29,871 bases of DNA from 2-12-FULL-42-15 sp964196565 (GTDB taxonomy: Bacteria; Pseudomonadota; Gammaproteobacteria; Coxiellales; Coxiellaceae). Shown here piece by piece: positions 16,867 to 25,656 of the stretch. How positions within the stretch are numbered: position 1 is the first letter of the stretch; the number at the start of each line of letters is the position of its first letter. The notes below the pieces were generated by a model. It searched no databases. It had not been told where the DNA came from and saw only the letters and a program-made list of their open reading frames with translations. The DNA lies in the NCBI GenBank assembly GCA_964196565.1, contig CAXMUH010000080.1, forward strand, positions 1 to 29,871. Direction: 5' to 3'. Position numbers and translations under genes: made by a program.

Positions 16867-17709
16867 CTAGTCTTCCTTAGTAGGCTTGCCGTCTTGTGTG
16901 ACGACGCCTTCATCGTGACTGATCAAATCTTCGCGCCAGGGTAAATCATGGTAGGGCCCATGATCTGAAAGTCGAAATATGGGGTATTTAATAATTGAAA
17001 AATAGGGCGAATAGTCAAAATCTGAAGGGGTGAATAATCGCGGATTACGGTGAATGACTTCGATTTTTTTGCCTTCGACTTGTCGAACCAGGGGAAGGAT
17101 CGGAAATCGAACCGATGAAAATGCTTCTGCAATAATCCCGGAGCAAATATCCTTGGTGGTTTGGTTCTCTTTTCCTTGATCGAACAGAGACGACTTCCAG
17201 CGCCGCGGAATAAACCAGTGGTTGGTGAGCAAGAAACGCGCAAGATCGAAGAAGTGGCGAGTATCATAGCTGTGGCCAATTTTTTCAATGGTGTAATTGA
17301 TCACTTGTTGCGCATCGCTGTGTGATAGGCCTGTGGGTCGACAGATTCGAATATGATCACGTTTGTAGGTGCTGACGGGTCGAATTCGCGTACCCTGACC
17401 CACCACAGTATCCACAATCAACTGCTGTCCAGCGGATCCATGATAATATTTGCGCACGATTTCTCGCATTTTAGGGTCTTCGATACTGTGCAGGCGACCA
17501 ATATAGAGCGCGGCATGAGTCCATGGACTTAAAGTGATCGCTTTGATGTAGCGGCTGATGCGGTTGGTACCCTCAACCAGGAGTACGTCACCTGGAATGA
17601 TCTCATGAGAAATTCGATCAAAGTCGCACAGATGTGCGCGTTTTCTATCTTTGCTCTCTGTTGAGTAGTAATTCGCAATTTTATCGAAAAACCATTTGCC
17701 AAGACCCAT
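16867..17709 (-). CDS. Permuted papain-like (YiiX/NlpC-P60 superfamily) hydrolase
   Basis: This 280-residue protein has the circularly permuted NlpC/P60 layout: the catalytic His comes first (His65 in SPWTHAALYIG) and the Cys later (Cys189 in TKDICSGIIAEAF). The phrase PGDVLLVEGTNRISRYIKAIT before the His is typical of YiiX/YebB-like members. Family members are proposed amidases or lipid-acting hydrolases; the substrate here is unknown. There is no signal peptide. The ATG follows AAAGGG by five bases and lies only 32 bases after purB, so the two form an operon. The C-terminal roughly 50 residues are acidic and rich in charged turns (ISHDEGVVTQDGKPTKED). The family assignment rests on the motif order. 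Confidence 0.75.
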   Translation of the reverse strand: MGLGKWFFDKIANYYSTESKDRKRAHLCDFDRISHEIIPGDVLLVEGTNRISRYIKAITLSPWTHAALYIGRLHSIEDPKMREIVRKYYHGSAGQQLIVDTVVGQGTRIRPVSTYKRDHIRICRPTGLSHSDAQQVINYTIEKIGHSYDTRHFFDLARFLLTNHWFIPRRWKSSLFDQGKENQTTKDICSGIIAEAFSSVRFPILPLVRQVEGKKIEVIHRNPRLFTPSDFDYSPYFSIIKYPIFRLSDHGPYHDLPWREDLISHDEGVVTQDGKPTKED

Positions 17710-17741
17710 GCGCGCCCTTTTATAAAATCCGTTTCGTTACT

Positions 17742-19118
17742 TTAATTATTACTGATTTTTTGTGTAAGTGAAACCGCATAACCAATATAGTTTTCAGGTG
17801 TTAGCTGTTCTAGGGCATTTTTGGCATCTTCAGGCAGGTCGAGCTGATCAATAAATTCTCTAATTGACTCATTGGTGATCGATTTGCCGCGAGTTAATGA
17901 TTTAAGCTGTTCATAGGCATCGGCTACGCCATATCGACGCATCACGGTTTGAATGGGTTCCGCCAGTACTTCCCAGCATTGGTTAAGGTCAGCTTGAATG
18001 ACCGTGCTATTAGCGACGATTTTATCCAGCCCTTTTGTGAGAGAAAAGTAAGCGAGCAAACTATAACCAATCACTGAACCGAGGTTGCGCAGCACGGTTG
18101 AATCTGAAAGGTCGCGTTGCATGCGTGATATTGGTAATTTCAACGCTAAATGTTCGCCAAGTGCGATGGCAATACCGAGATTACCTTCGGCATTTTCAAA
18201 GTCGATTGGATTCACTTTATGCGGCATGGTGGAAGAACCCACTTCATGCTGCTGTTGGCGCAAGGTAAAATAGCTGATGCTAATATAAGCCCAAATATCA
18301 CGGGCTAAATCCAGCGCTATGCTATTCACCCGAGTTAGCGTTTGTAAATATTCGGCAATATAATCGTGTGGTTCTATTTGAGTGGTATAGGGATTAAATA
18401 ACAGCCCTAAACTTTCAACAAATGTTTTGTTAAAGCTTGGCCAATCAACTTTAGGGTAGGCGGCAAAATGCGCGTTGTAGTTACCGACTGCGCCATTAAA
18501 TTTCCCAAGAATTTGTTGATTGCTGAGTTGATTGATTTGCCGTTGTAGGCGTGCGATAACGTTGGCAAACTCTTTGCCGAGGGTTGTGGGTGTCGCGTTT
18601 TGTCCATGGGTGCGTGAAAGCATTGCTAAATTCATATATTCATTTGCTTTGCTTTTAAGGTTGTCCACCATTTTATTTAATTCGGGAAGTAAATTTTCAT
18701 CGCGAGATTTTTTTAGCATTAAAGCATAGGCAAGATTATTGATGTCTTCAGAGGTGCAAGCAAAATGAATAAAAGGGATAAGTTGTTTTAAATCTTGCTG
18801 AGTGTTGATTTTATCACGCAGAAAATATTCAACTGCTTTAACATCGTGGTTGGTGGTTTTCTCGATGGATTTAATTGTTTCTGCGTCTTTTAAATTGAAA
18901 TCAGTTACAATATTTTCTAAAAATTGGAGTTGTTGTTTATTGAGTGTAGGCGCTTCGCTGATGCTTTTGTTATTGGTTAGGTAGATTAACCATTGAACTT
19001 CAACCAGGACGCGATAATAAATCAGTCCATATTCACTTAATGTTTTGCGCAGCGTTTCGAGTTTGTTTTGATAACGCCCATCTAAAGGGGAGATGGCGGT
19101 TAGTTCACAAAGCTCCAT
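17742..19118 (-). CDS. purB: Adenylosuccinate lyase
   Basis: This 458-residue enzyme acts twice in purine synthesis, releasing fumarate from SAICAR and from adenylosuccinate. The fumarase/aspartase signature SSTMPHKVNP lies at 295-304 and the general-acid/base His at 171 (SRTHGQNATPT). Both fall at the numbering known for E. coli PurB (His171, Ser295), which shows that the N-terminal part is colinear. The N-terminus MELCELTAISPLDGRYQ is the E. coli-type form. The gene is intact and of normal length (E. coli 456). It leads a minus-strand pair with the papain-like gene and diverges from wbpE. Confidence 0.97.
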   Translation of the reverse strand: MELCELTAISPLDGRYQNKLETLRKTLSEYGLIYYRVLVEVQWLIYLTNNKSISEAPTLNKQQLQFLENIVTDFNLKDAETIKSIEKTTNHDVKAVEYFLRDKINTQQDLKQLIPFIHFACTSEDINNLAYALMLKKSRDENLLPELNKMVDNLKSKANEYMNLAMLSRTHGQNATPTTLGKEFANVIARLQRQINQLSNQQILGKFNGAVGNYNAHFAAYPKVDWPSFNKTFVESLGLLFNPYTTQIEPHDYIAEYLQTLTRVNSIALDLARDIWAYISISYFTLRQQQHEVGSSTMPHKVNPIDFENAEGNLGIAIALGEHLALKLPISRMQRDLSDSTVLRNLGSVIGYSLLAYFSLTKGLDKIVANSTVIQADLNQCWEVLAEPIQTVMRRYGVADAYEQLKSLTRGKSITNESIREFIDQLDLPEDAKNALEQLTPENYIGYAVSLTQKISNN

Positions 19119-19169
19119 ATTAACTCCAAGTTATTCAAAATAGTTAGGTGTACCCTACCAGATTATAAA

Positions 19170-19198
19170 TTGCAACGATAGATATTATACAGTAACAT
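19170..19198 (+). promoter_or_regulatory. Candidate sigma-70 promoter for wbpE
   Basis: TTGCAA (19170-19175), a 17-base spacer and TAACAT (19193-19198), 32 bases before the ATG. Each box matches the consensus in four to five positions. It is the best candidate by eye only. Confidence 0.3.
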
Positions 19199-19230
19199 TG
19201 CGATTTTACATTCTTTTATAAGGTTTTGTG

Positions 19231-20340
19231 ATGAAGTTTATTGATCTAGCTAAAGAGCAGCAATTGATTCGTTCAGAAATTGATACAGCGATTTCCAAGG
19301 TGTTGGAGCATGGTATTTACATCATGGGCCCAGAAGTTCATGAGCTCGAGGCCAAGCTTGCTGAGTATGTTGGGGTTAAGCATTGCATTACCATGTCTAG
19401 CGGCACTACAGCCCTTCAGGTGGCTTTAATGGTGCTTGGCGTTGGCCCCGGGGATGAGGTCATAACCACCCCATTTAGCTTTTTTGCCACCGTGGAGGTG
19501 ATTCAGCTGTTGGGAGCGACCCCGGTTTTTGTGGATATTGATCCTAAAACATACAATCTGGACACGGAGTTGCTTGAAGCGGCTATTTCATTGAAAACTA
19601 AAGCAATAATGCCAGTTAACCTCTATGGCCAGTGCGCTGATTACGATGCCATAAATCAGATTGCTGAGCGTCATGGACTTGCTGTGATCGAAGATGCCGC
19701 GCAGAGCTTTGGCGCAGAATATAAAGGTAAGCGCTCTTGCGGTTTGACCACAATCAGTTGCACCAGTTTTTTTCCTTCTAAGCCTTTAGGTTGTTATGGT
19801 GATGGCGGAGCTTGTTTTACAGATGATGATCAATTGGCGGCACGGATGCGCAGAGTCATTGATCATGGACAGGCAGGACGTTATCAGCATGTAGAAATTG
19901 GCATTAATGGCCGCTTTGATAGCATCCAGGCCGCTATACTTTCTGTTAAATTCGATAAATTATGTGATCAACAAATTAAATCTCGACAACATGTAGCCAG
20001 TTTGTATCAGCAGTATTTAGGTAATGGCGTGATGACGCCTTATGTTGAGCCACATAATTTGAGTGCTTTCGCACAGTATACAATTCAGGTTGATCAGCGA
20101 GATCAAGTGCAGGCACAATTAAAACAGCAGGGTATTCCAACGGCTGTTCATTATCCTAAACCATTGCATCAACAAGATGCATTGCGCGATTTATTTTTAC
20201 AACAAAGCTTTCCGGTTGCAGAACATGCCGCATCACGAGTGCTTAGCTTGCCTTTTCATCCTTATCTTGAAGAAAGTGAGATAGAGAAAGTTGCCAGTGC
20301 AGTTAATCAGGTTGTTTGCGCTGAAGTCGAGCGCGTGTAG
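19231..20340 (+). CDS. wbpE: DegT/DnrJ/EryC1 sugar aminotransferase, WbpE-like
   Basis: This 369-residue PLP enzyme transfers an amino group to a keto sugar nucleotide. Lys184 in FFPSKPLGCYGDGG is the Schiff-base lysine. EDAAQSFGA (near 158) and the SSGTTALQVALMVLG PLP-phosphate site complete the fold. Phrases such as PVNLYGQCADYDAIN, SKPLGCYGDGGA and TAVHYPKPLHQQ follow Pseudomonas aeruginosa WbpE closely from memory, so the best guess is the UDP-3-keto-GlcNAcA transaminase of the UDP-diacetamido-uronate path. A relative acting on another 3-keto sugar remains possible. AAGG lies seven bases before ATG 19231; a GTG directly before it is less likely. The partner dehydrogenase/oxidase (WbpB) and acetyltransferase (WbpD) genes are not in the window. 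Confidence 0.85.
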   Translation: MKFIDLAKEQQLIRSEIDTAISKVLEHGIYIMGPEVHELEAKLAEYVGVKHCITMSSGTTALQVALMVLGVGPGDEVITTPFSFFATVEVIQLLGATPVFVDIDPKTYNLDTELLEAAISLKTKAIMPVNLYGQCADYDAINQIAERHGLAVIEDAAQSFGAEYKGKRSCGLTTISCTSFFPSKPLGCYGDGGACFTDDDQLAARMRRVIDHGQAGRYQHVEIGINGRFDSIQAAILSVKFDKLCDQQIKSRQHVASLYQQYLGNGVMTPYVEPHNLSAFAQYTIQVDQRDQVQAQLKQQGIPTAVHYPKPLHQQDALRDLFLQQSFPVAEHAASRVLSLPFHPYLEESEIEKVASAVNQVVCAEVERV

Positions 20341-20388
20341 CTTTATTCCCGGCCAAAAATAAATTTTTGTCTAGGCTACAAGTTCGTC

Positions 20389-20414
20389 ATCCCAGCGAAA
20401 GCTGGGATCTTTTT
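20389..20414. terminator. Bidirectional hairpin terminator (dispersed repeat)
   Basis: ATCCCAGC (20389-20396) and GCTGGGAT (20401-20408) make a perfect 8-bp stem around a GAAA tetraloop, followed by CTTTTTG. It sits between the convergent ends of wbpE and the ankyrin ORF. The hairpin belongs to a dispersed repeat type and resembles the one at 6801-6817. Confidence 0.7.
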
Positions 20415-20421
20415 GAGACAA

Positions 20422-21177
20422 TTAACAGCCCATGCTGAACGTATGCTTGCATTCTTCATTTTGATTAAGGTGCGCTGCCATGGCGTTATCAAGATAAGCC
20501 GCTAACTCAGGGTAACGTTCTGCATTAACAAGATCTCTTGGTGTTTGATAGACAAATCCAACGTTTTTTTCCCACTTTTCCCAGCATTTTAAAAATAAAA
20601 GATGAGGAGAGTGTTCAACTAGAATTCTTGCGCAATCGAGGTTGTGATCTCTCGCTGCAACATGAAGTGCTGTCATTCCACAGAGCTCTATATGGTCTGC
20701 GCTTGCGCCAGCGTTGAGTAATAGCTGCAGTGCTCTTGGGTCACTTTTACAATAGTAACCTGAATAACTTATGGCGAGATTGAAAGATGAATCAATGTTC
20801 CAGAGAGTGAGTGTGCGAGTTAAATTTGGGTTTGCGCCTTTATTAATAAGATGTTTGGCTAGAATGTAGTGTTTATGTTCTAAGGCTTGGGTGAGTGGAT
20901 ATTTGTTTTTCCTATAAGAATAACAAGGGATATAAGGATCCTTAAATCCGCAAGCTCTAAATATACTTAAAATTGCTTGTGTTTCTGCCTCATTGTAATT
21001 TGGTTCAAATGGTTCATTTACGTCAATGCCTTGTGCTAGCATAAAATCTGCAGAACGAAAAAGTCCCGCTTGAATCGTACATTTTAATATCCCTTGCTTT
21101 ACTTTTAAGGAGCAGAGTAATGCGCTTGGGCTTTTGAAGACATGGGTTAATTGCTCAAGGATTTGAATATCATGCAA
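20422..21177 (-). CDS. Ankyrin-repeat protein (possible frameshifted half)
   Basis: This open frame of 251 codons holds about four ankyrin-type repeats: near 92-118 (HYILAKHLINKGANPN), 130-162 (ALQLLLNAGASADH), 167-197 (GMTALHVAARDHNLDCARIL) and 209-232. Ankyrin repeats bind other proteins and are common in effectors of intracellular bacteria. The start is doubtful: the only start-like codon is a TTG at 21177 with no Shine-Dalgarno. The next in-frame ATG is residue 46, and the frame overlaps the previous ORF by 31 bases in the -1 frame. The open frame reaches only to 21189. Either translation re-starts here from the upstream gene, or the two ORFs are one gene with a frameshift between 21147 and 21189. 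The C-terminus (CKHTFSMGC) ends beside a terminator hairpin. Confidence 0.65.
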   Translation of the reverse strand: MHDIQILEQLTHVFKSPSALLCSLKVKQGILKCTIQAGLFRSADFMLAQGIDVNEPFEPNYNEAETQAILSIFRACGFKDPYIPCYSYRKNKYPLTQALEHKHYILAKHLINKGANPNLTRTLTLWNIDSSFNLAISYSGYYCKSDPRALQLLLNAGASADHIELCGMTALHVAARDHNLDCARILVEHSPHLLFLKCWEKWEKNVGFVYQTPRDLVNAERYPELAAYLDNAMAAHLNQNEECKHTFSMGC

Positions 21178-21947
21178 TGCTTGGCTGATTTATTTAGTTT
21201 GTATAGTCTATATCGTTCATTGATTACAACAGTTGGCTCTTGCTCAACTTTCTCATCGTCATCGTAGCGTTGTTGATTTGTTTTAGCTTCATTGTTATTG
21301 GTCGACAGGGTGGGAGTCAATTCTACTGTTAGTGTGGCTGTTTTATCATCTGTGGGATTTGTGCAGTGGCTAAAAGGTGTTTGAAATAACATAGCGGTAG
21401 AGCTTGTATTTCTTGCTTTAGCTGCATTTATGATTTGATTTATGTTTGCAATCATGGCTTGTGTAGCAGGTATTAATTCAGCGGTTACTTCTCCCTTGTA
21501 TTGTTTGCAGAGTTGAAGATCTTGCGCTTGCTTTTGCTCTAAACTGATGGGATGATTTTCTATTTCATCTTCGCTCGACGAATCAAAGTCCGAATCATTC
21601 AAGTCTTGCTCGTCAAATACATGTTCAACTATAAATTTCAGTTTGTTGGATATCTGTTGGATTTTGATAGCAAAATCATGTAAAAGCATAAACTGGTTTT
21701 CAGTTAATCTATGTTGTGGCGTTAATTGATCGAATATGACAGTTTGAATTTCTGAAGTTGTAGGTTTTAATGATGCATTAATTATATCGAGCAGTGATGT
21801 CGTTGGTGTATAATCGTAGACTATCTCAAATAATAATTTCGTTTCCTTTGCTGGCTCCAGTTCTGTTGCGCAATCCTCCATTAACGTCACGCTGTGCTCA
21901 AATTGACGTTCTAATAGTTTAAGTCGGTTATGAATTGATTCTCTCAT
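21147..21947 (-). CDS. Acidic helical protein upstream of the ankyrin ORF, unknown
   Basis: This 266-residue open frame has an ATG at 21947 and GAGAG eight bases upstream. It is predicted mostly helical with an acidic run at 112-130 (FDEQDLNDSDFDSSSEDEIE) and a Thr/Asn/Gln-rich linker (about 195-240). There is no signal peptide or membrane helix. I recognise no family. Its final residues overlap the start of the ankyrin ORF in another frame, so it may be the N-terminal half of one ankyrin effector-like protein of about 510 residues. Read alone it would be an orphan. Confidence 0.55.
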   Translation of the reverse strand: MRESIHNRLKLLERQFEHSVTLMEDCATELEPAKETKLLFEIVYDYTPTTSLLDIINASLKPTTSEIQTVIFDQLTPQHRLTENQFMLLHDFAIKIQQISNKLKFIVEHVFDEQDLNDSDFDSSSEDEIENHPISLEQKQAQDLQLCKQYKGEVTAELIPATQAMIANINQIINAAKARNTSSTAMLFQTPFSHCTNPTDDKTATLTVELTPTLSTNNNEAKTNQQRYDDDEKVEQEPTVVINERYRLYKLNKSAKHCMIFKSLSN

Positions 21948-22132
21948 AAGATTGCTCTCACTCTTGTGTTAAGTTCAAGCGCGGCAACTGCCCAGGTATT
22001 TATACCTAGAGACTATACGGTATTTTTATTAAGGAAATATTAAATTCTTGGTAATTATTTCACAGTTGTGAAAGTCTACAAGATAAGATTACTTTAATGT
22101 AGGGTATTCATCTTTGCGTAAGGGGGGGGCGT

Positions 22133-23494
22133 TTAGCTGGTAGGCATAAGCTCTTCATGATATGCGTGGAGGTTATCCCCCATGCCAATCCCGAAATAAT
22201 TCAATTGGTGGCGTTTTGTTTCTTCATAGTTAAAAATATTTCGCCCATCAAAAATCGCATTATAATGCAGTCGCTGCTTTATTTCGGCTAGCGGGATTTT
22301 TTTAAACTGGTGCCATTCTGTGGTGATCACCAAGACGTCGGCTTTATCGAGCGCATCCAATGGCGATGAACAAAGTTGTAATCGCAATTGATCATCATAA
22401 TGTTTCGCAAAATTATCCATGCCCATCGGATCAAAGGCTCTGACGATGCTGCCGGCTTTGAGAAATAAATCGATCAGCACTTGTGAAGTTGAACAACGAA
22501 TATCATCAGTATTCGGTTTGAAGGTTAAGCCCCATAACGCAATGGTTTTGCCTTTTAATTGTCGTTGGAAGTAAGCGCTAACTTTATGAAACAATAATTT
22601 TTGTTGCGAAAGATTGCGCTTAATTACAGATTCCATAACATAGGGTTCAATTTGATGTTGTTTAGCCATTGCGATTAAGGTCATAATATCTTTAGGAAAG
22701 CACGACCCACCAAAGCCACAGCCGGCATTTAAAAAAAGTGGATTAATTCGATAATCTTGGCCAACGCCCATTTTCACGGAATTAATATTAGCGCCTACGG
22801 CTTCGGCAATTTGGCTTATCTCGTTCATAAAACTTACCTTAGTGGCGAGCAATGCATTTGAGGCATATTTTGTTAGCTCGGCTGAAGCTTTATCCATAAT
22901 GAGTAATTGATTTTTGTCTTTTGTAATGGGTCGATAAAGATCATGCATCAGTTGAATGGTTTTAATATCTTCTGCGCCAATGATGATGCGGTCAGGATAC
23001 ATAAATTGTTGGACCGCCGTGCCTTCTTGTAGAAACTCAGGGTTGGTGGCAACGTCGACGCTAAAATTGCAGTTGCGTTGTTTTAATATCCCGTTGACAT
23101 ACTGGGTAAGCGCATTGGCAGTCCCAGGCGGTGTGGTTGATTTGAGAATGACGCTGCAGGGGTAATTTAATTGATAAGCAATGGTAGTAGCTACTTGATA
23201 GACGTAGTCTAAATTAACATCATCCGCTTTATTTAAAGGTGTGCCAACAGCGATCATAAGCAGATCGGTATCCACTATCGCGCGACTGGCATCAGTGCTA
23301 AAAAAGAGTTGCTTGGATAAGTGTTTATCCAGAAGTGGCTGCAACTCGGATTCGTAAATTGGACAAATGCCCTGATTGAGTAAATCAATTTTTGCCTGGT
23401 CATTGTCAATACAGATAACGGAATGACCAATTTCAGCTAAACAAACTGCAGTTACCAGGCCGACATAGCCGGCACCAAAAACGCTAACTTTCAT
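22133..23494 (-). CDS. ugd: UDP-glucose 6-dehydrogenase
   Basis: This 453-residue enzyme oxidises UDP-glucose twice with NAD+ to UDP-glucuronate. The Rossmann glycine motif GAGYVGL begins at residue 7. The catalytic Cys265 lies in GGSCFPKD, and the substrate-binding Lys in SAELTKYASNALLATKVSF (near 203-221). VGTPLNKADDVNL and KSTTPPGT are the usual UGD phrases, and the C-terminal UDP-binding domain (GLTFKPNTDDIR) is complete. Start MKVSVFGAGYVGL at 23494 is chosen. A frame open back to 23623 would add 43 hydrophobic-basic residues and overlap the neighbouring symporter start. A UDP-N-acetylhexosamine dehydrogenase is less likely from these motifs. Ten bases downstream of the stop on this strand lies a run of eight C (22122-22129 on plus as G). 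Confidence 0.92.
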   Translation of the reverse strand: MKVSVFGAGYVGLVTAVCLAEIGHSVICIDNDQAKIDLLNQGICPIYESELQPLLDKHLSKQLFFSTDASRAIVDTDLLMIAVGTPLNKADDVNLDYVYQVATTIAYQLNYPCSVILKSTTPPGTANALTQYVNGILKQRNCNFSVDVATNPEFLQEGTAVQQFMYPDRIIIGAEDIKTIQLMHDLYRPITKDKNQLLIMDKASAELTKYASNALLATKVSFMNEISQIAEAVGANINSVKMGVGQDYRINPLFLNAGCGFGGSCFPKDIMTLIAMAKQHQIEPYVMESVIKRNLSQQKLLFHKVSAYFQRQLKGKTIALWGLTFKPNTDDIRCSTSQVLIDLFLKAGSIVRAFDPMGMDNFAKHYDDQLRLQLCSSPLDALDKADVLVITTEWHQFKKIPLAEIKQRLHYNAIFDGRNIFNYEETKRHQLNYFGIGMGDNLHAYHEELMPTS

Positions 23495-23608
23495 GGTTTT
23501 TGCAACGTCCCTATAAATAATGTTGAAAAATTTTGAATAACTATACCACCGTGATGTAAATTTGGCTATGATGAAAATCGCGCGCAATGAAACGGAGTAA
23601 ATAAAAGC

Positions 23609-24862
23609 ATGAAGGGACAACACCGCTTTACGATTAATATCTTGATTGGAATGTTTTTGGGCATATTGGCGGGTTTAGCCATTAAGTGGATTCCCTTCTC
23701 TGTGGAAGCAAAAGCTGTCATTGTTGATGATATTTTGAACGTAGCTGGTCAAATCTTTTTGCGTTTGATTTTCTTGCTGGTGGTTCCAATCGTGTTAGTT
23801 TCGTTAATTTGCGGCAGCAGTTCGCTAGGGGATTTTAAACAGCTCGGCCGAATTGGTGGTAAAAGTGTGTTGTTATACATTTTAACAACCGGGATTGCCG
23901 TTACAATTGCATTATTGGTTGCGAGTTTGTTCAGGGTTGGGTATGGGCTTGATATGGCGTTGCCGGCAGCGTATGTGCCGAAAGCTCCGCCTTCGTTTAG
24001 CGAAGTGCTTATTAATTTTGTTCCGAAAAATCCTTTTAATGCTTTAGCTAACGGGATTATGTTGCAGATTATTGTGTTTGCGTTATTAGTCGGAATTGCG
24101 ATTTCAGCGGTGGGTGAAAAAGGCGAATTATTGGCGCGGTTTTTTAAATCAACCAATGAGGTTTTATTAAAACTGATATTAATGATTATGAAAACGGTTC
24201 CTTATGGGGTATTTTTTCTGCTTGCGAAATTATTTGCAACCATTGGTTTTTCAGCGTTTGATGACTTATTACTTTATTTTTTCTGTGTTTTGTTGGTGTT
24301 GGCGATTCAGCTATTGGCTTGTTATCCGATATTAATTTTTTTACTGGCGCGCTTAAACCCTTTTATATTTTTAAGAAAAATGTATTCGGCGATGTTATTT
24401 GCATTTAGTGTTTCAAGCAGTACCGCTTCCATTCCGATTGTACTGGAAACAGTTGAAAAGCGCTTAGGTGTTTATAATTCAGTGGCGGCTTTTATCATTC
24501 CTTTGGGTTCGACCATTAATATGGATGGAACGGCAATTATGCAAGGTGTGGCAACAGTATTTATCGCACACGCATACCATATTAGTATTGGAGTTGTGGG
24601 TTACATTACCGTTATTGTGATGGCTATTTTAGCGTCTATTGGTACCGCGGGTGTTCCAGGTGTTGGTTTAATCACCTTGGCTTTAGTGCTGAACCAGGTA
24701 GGATTGCCGGTGCAGGGCATTATGTTAATTATTGGCATTGATCGTCTGCTTGATATGGCGCGAACGGCGGTTAATATTAGCGGAGATTCAATGATTGCAA
24801 CCATTGTTGCAAAAACTGAAAATAAATTGTCTTTAGATATTTATCGAGACCGAAGTTTATAG
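23609..24862 (+). CDS. Dicarboxylate/amino acid:cation symporter (DAACS)
   Basis: This 417-residue inner-membrane carrier is of the glutamate/aspartate/C4-dicarboxylate type (GltP/DctA family). The serine-rich re-entrant hairpin SSSTASIP lies near 268-276, the helix-7 cation motif NMDGTA at 304-309 and the helix-8 signature DMARTAVNISGD near 382-393. These three elements define the substrate and Na+/H+ sites. Charged residues in helix 8 include the Arg that commonly selects acidic side chains, so glutamate, aspartate or succinate is a likely substrate. GGAG lies about 12 bases before the ATG. Eleven bases separate its stop from the next gene, so it heads an operon with the SDR gene and rmlA. 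Confidence 0.93.
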   Translation: MKGQHRFTINILIGMFLGILAGLAIKWIPFSVEAKAVIVDDILNVAGQIFLRLIFLLVVPIVLVSLICGSSSLGDFKQLGRIGGKSVLLYILTTGIAVTIALLVASLFRVGYGLDMALPAAYVPKAPPSFSEVLINFVPKNPFNALANGIMLQIIVFALLVGIAISAVGEKGELLARFFKSTNEVLLKLILMIMKTVPYGVFFLLAKLFATIGFSAFDDLLLYFFCVLLVLAIQLLACYPILIFLLARLNPFIFLRKMYSAMLFAFSVSSSTASIPIVLETVEKRLGVYNSVAAFIIPLGSTINMDGTAIMQGVATVFIAHAYHISIGVVGYITVIVMAILASIGTAGVPGVGLITLALVLNQVGLPVQGIMLIIGIDRLLDMARTAVNISGDSMIATIVAKTENKLSLDIYRDRSL

Positions 24863-24873
24863 GAGCAGCAGTA

Positions 24874-25638
24874 ATGAATTTAGAAGATCAAGTAATTGTG
24901 ATCACCGGCGGTGGATCTGGAATGGGGGCGGTTAGCGCAGAAGTATTAGCTGAGGCGGGCGCAAAGGTTGCTCTTTTAGATATTAATCTTGAAAAAGCCT
25001 CAGTGCTAGCTAAAGCTCTAAATGGCATTGCATTAAGTTGTGATGTCAGTGATGCAAAAAATGCTGAAAATGCAATTGCTGAGGTGGTAAAACACTATGG
25101 CAAGATTAATGGTTGTGTTAGTTGTGCGGGAATAGCACCGGCTAAACGCATTGTCACTCGAGAAGGGCCCCAAGATTTAAGTGAGTTTTCAAAAGTTATT
25201 TCAATTAACTTAATCGGCACATTTAATATTATGCGGCTGTGTGCCGCGCAAATGATGAGTCAAAAAGAATTAAACGAAGATGGCGAGCGCGGGGTTATTA
25301 TCAATACCGCTTCGGTTGCGGCATTTGAAGGACAAATCGGGCAGGCGGCTTATAGCGCTTCTAAAGGCGGTGTTGCATCAATGACGCTTCCAGCAGCTAG
25401 AGAGTTCGGCAAGTTTGGAATTCGCGTGATGACCATAGCACCTGGCATCATTAAAACACCGATGATGGAAGCGATGCCAGAGAATGTGCAGCAGGGTTTA
25501 GCGCAGGCGGTTACTTTCCCAAAACGATTGGGTCACCCGGGCGAATATGCACAATTGGTAAAGACTATTTTTACCAATGTTTATTTAAATGGTTCTGTGA
25601 TTCGTTTAGATGGTGCAATTCGAATGGCGGAGAAATAA
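24874..25638 (+). CDS. Short-chain dehydrogenase/reductase, 3-hydroxyacyl-CoA dehydrogenase type II-like
   Basis: This 254-residue classical SDR has the glycine-rich NAD site GGGSGMG at 12-18 and Asp36 region LLDIN (NAD rather than NADP preference). The active-site set is Ser147, Tyr160 and Lys164 (AAYSASKGG). The segments ERGVIINTASVAAFEGQIG and TIAPGIIKTPMMEAMPENVQ closely follow the 17-beta-HSD type 10/3-hydroxyacyl-CoA dehydrogenase II group, which oxidises short hydroxyacyl-CoAs in isoleucine and fatty-acid breakdown. AGGAG lies before the ATG, 11 bases after the symporter stop; rmlA begins 18 bases after its stop. The gene is intact. The link to sugar metabolism is only positional. Confidence 0.88.
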   Translation: MNLEDQVIVITGGGSGMGAVSAEVLAEAGAKVALLDINLEKASVLAKALNGIALSCDVSDAKNAENAIAEVVKHYGKINGCVSCAGIAPAKRIVTREGPQDLSEFSKVISINLIGTFNIMRLCAAQMMSQKELNEDGERGVIINTASVAAFEGQIGQAAYSASKGGVASMTLPAAREFGKFGIRVMTIAPGIIKTPMMEAMPENVQQGLAQAVTFPKRLGHPGEYAQLVKTIFTNVYLNGSVIRLDGAIRMAEK

Positions 25639-25644
25639 TAATCT

Positions 25645-25652
25645 AGAGGTGG
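25645..25652 (+). promoter_or_regulatory. Ribosome-binding site deciding the rmlA TTG start
   Basis: AGAGGTGG ends four bases before a TTG at 25657, which opens the frame of a protein beginning ITKGIILGGG. No ATG in the right place competes. Confidence 0.65.
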
Positions 25653-25656
25653 ACGG

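Noticed and set aside
23495..23623. 43-residue N-terminal extension of ugd
   Set aside because: The conserved enzyme starts at MKVSVFGAGYVGL; the extension is not family-like and overlaps the divergent symporter start.
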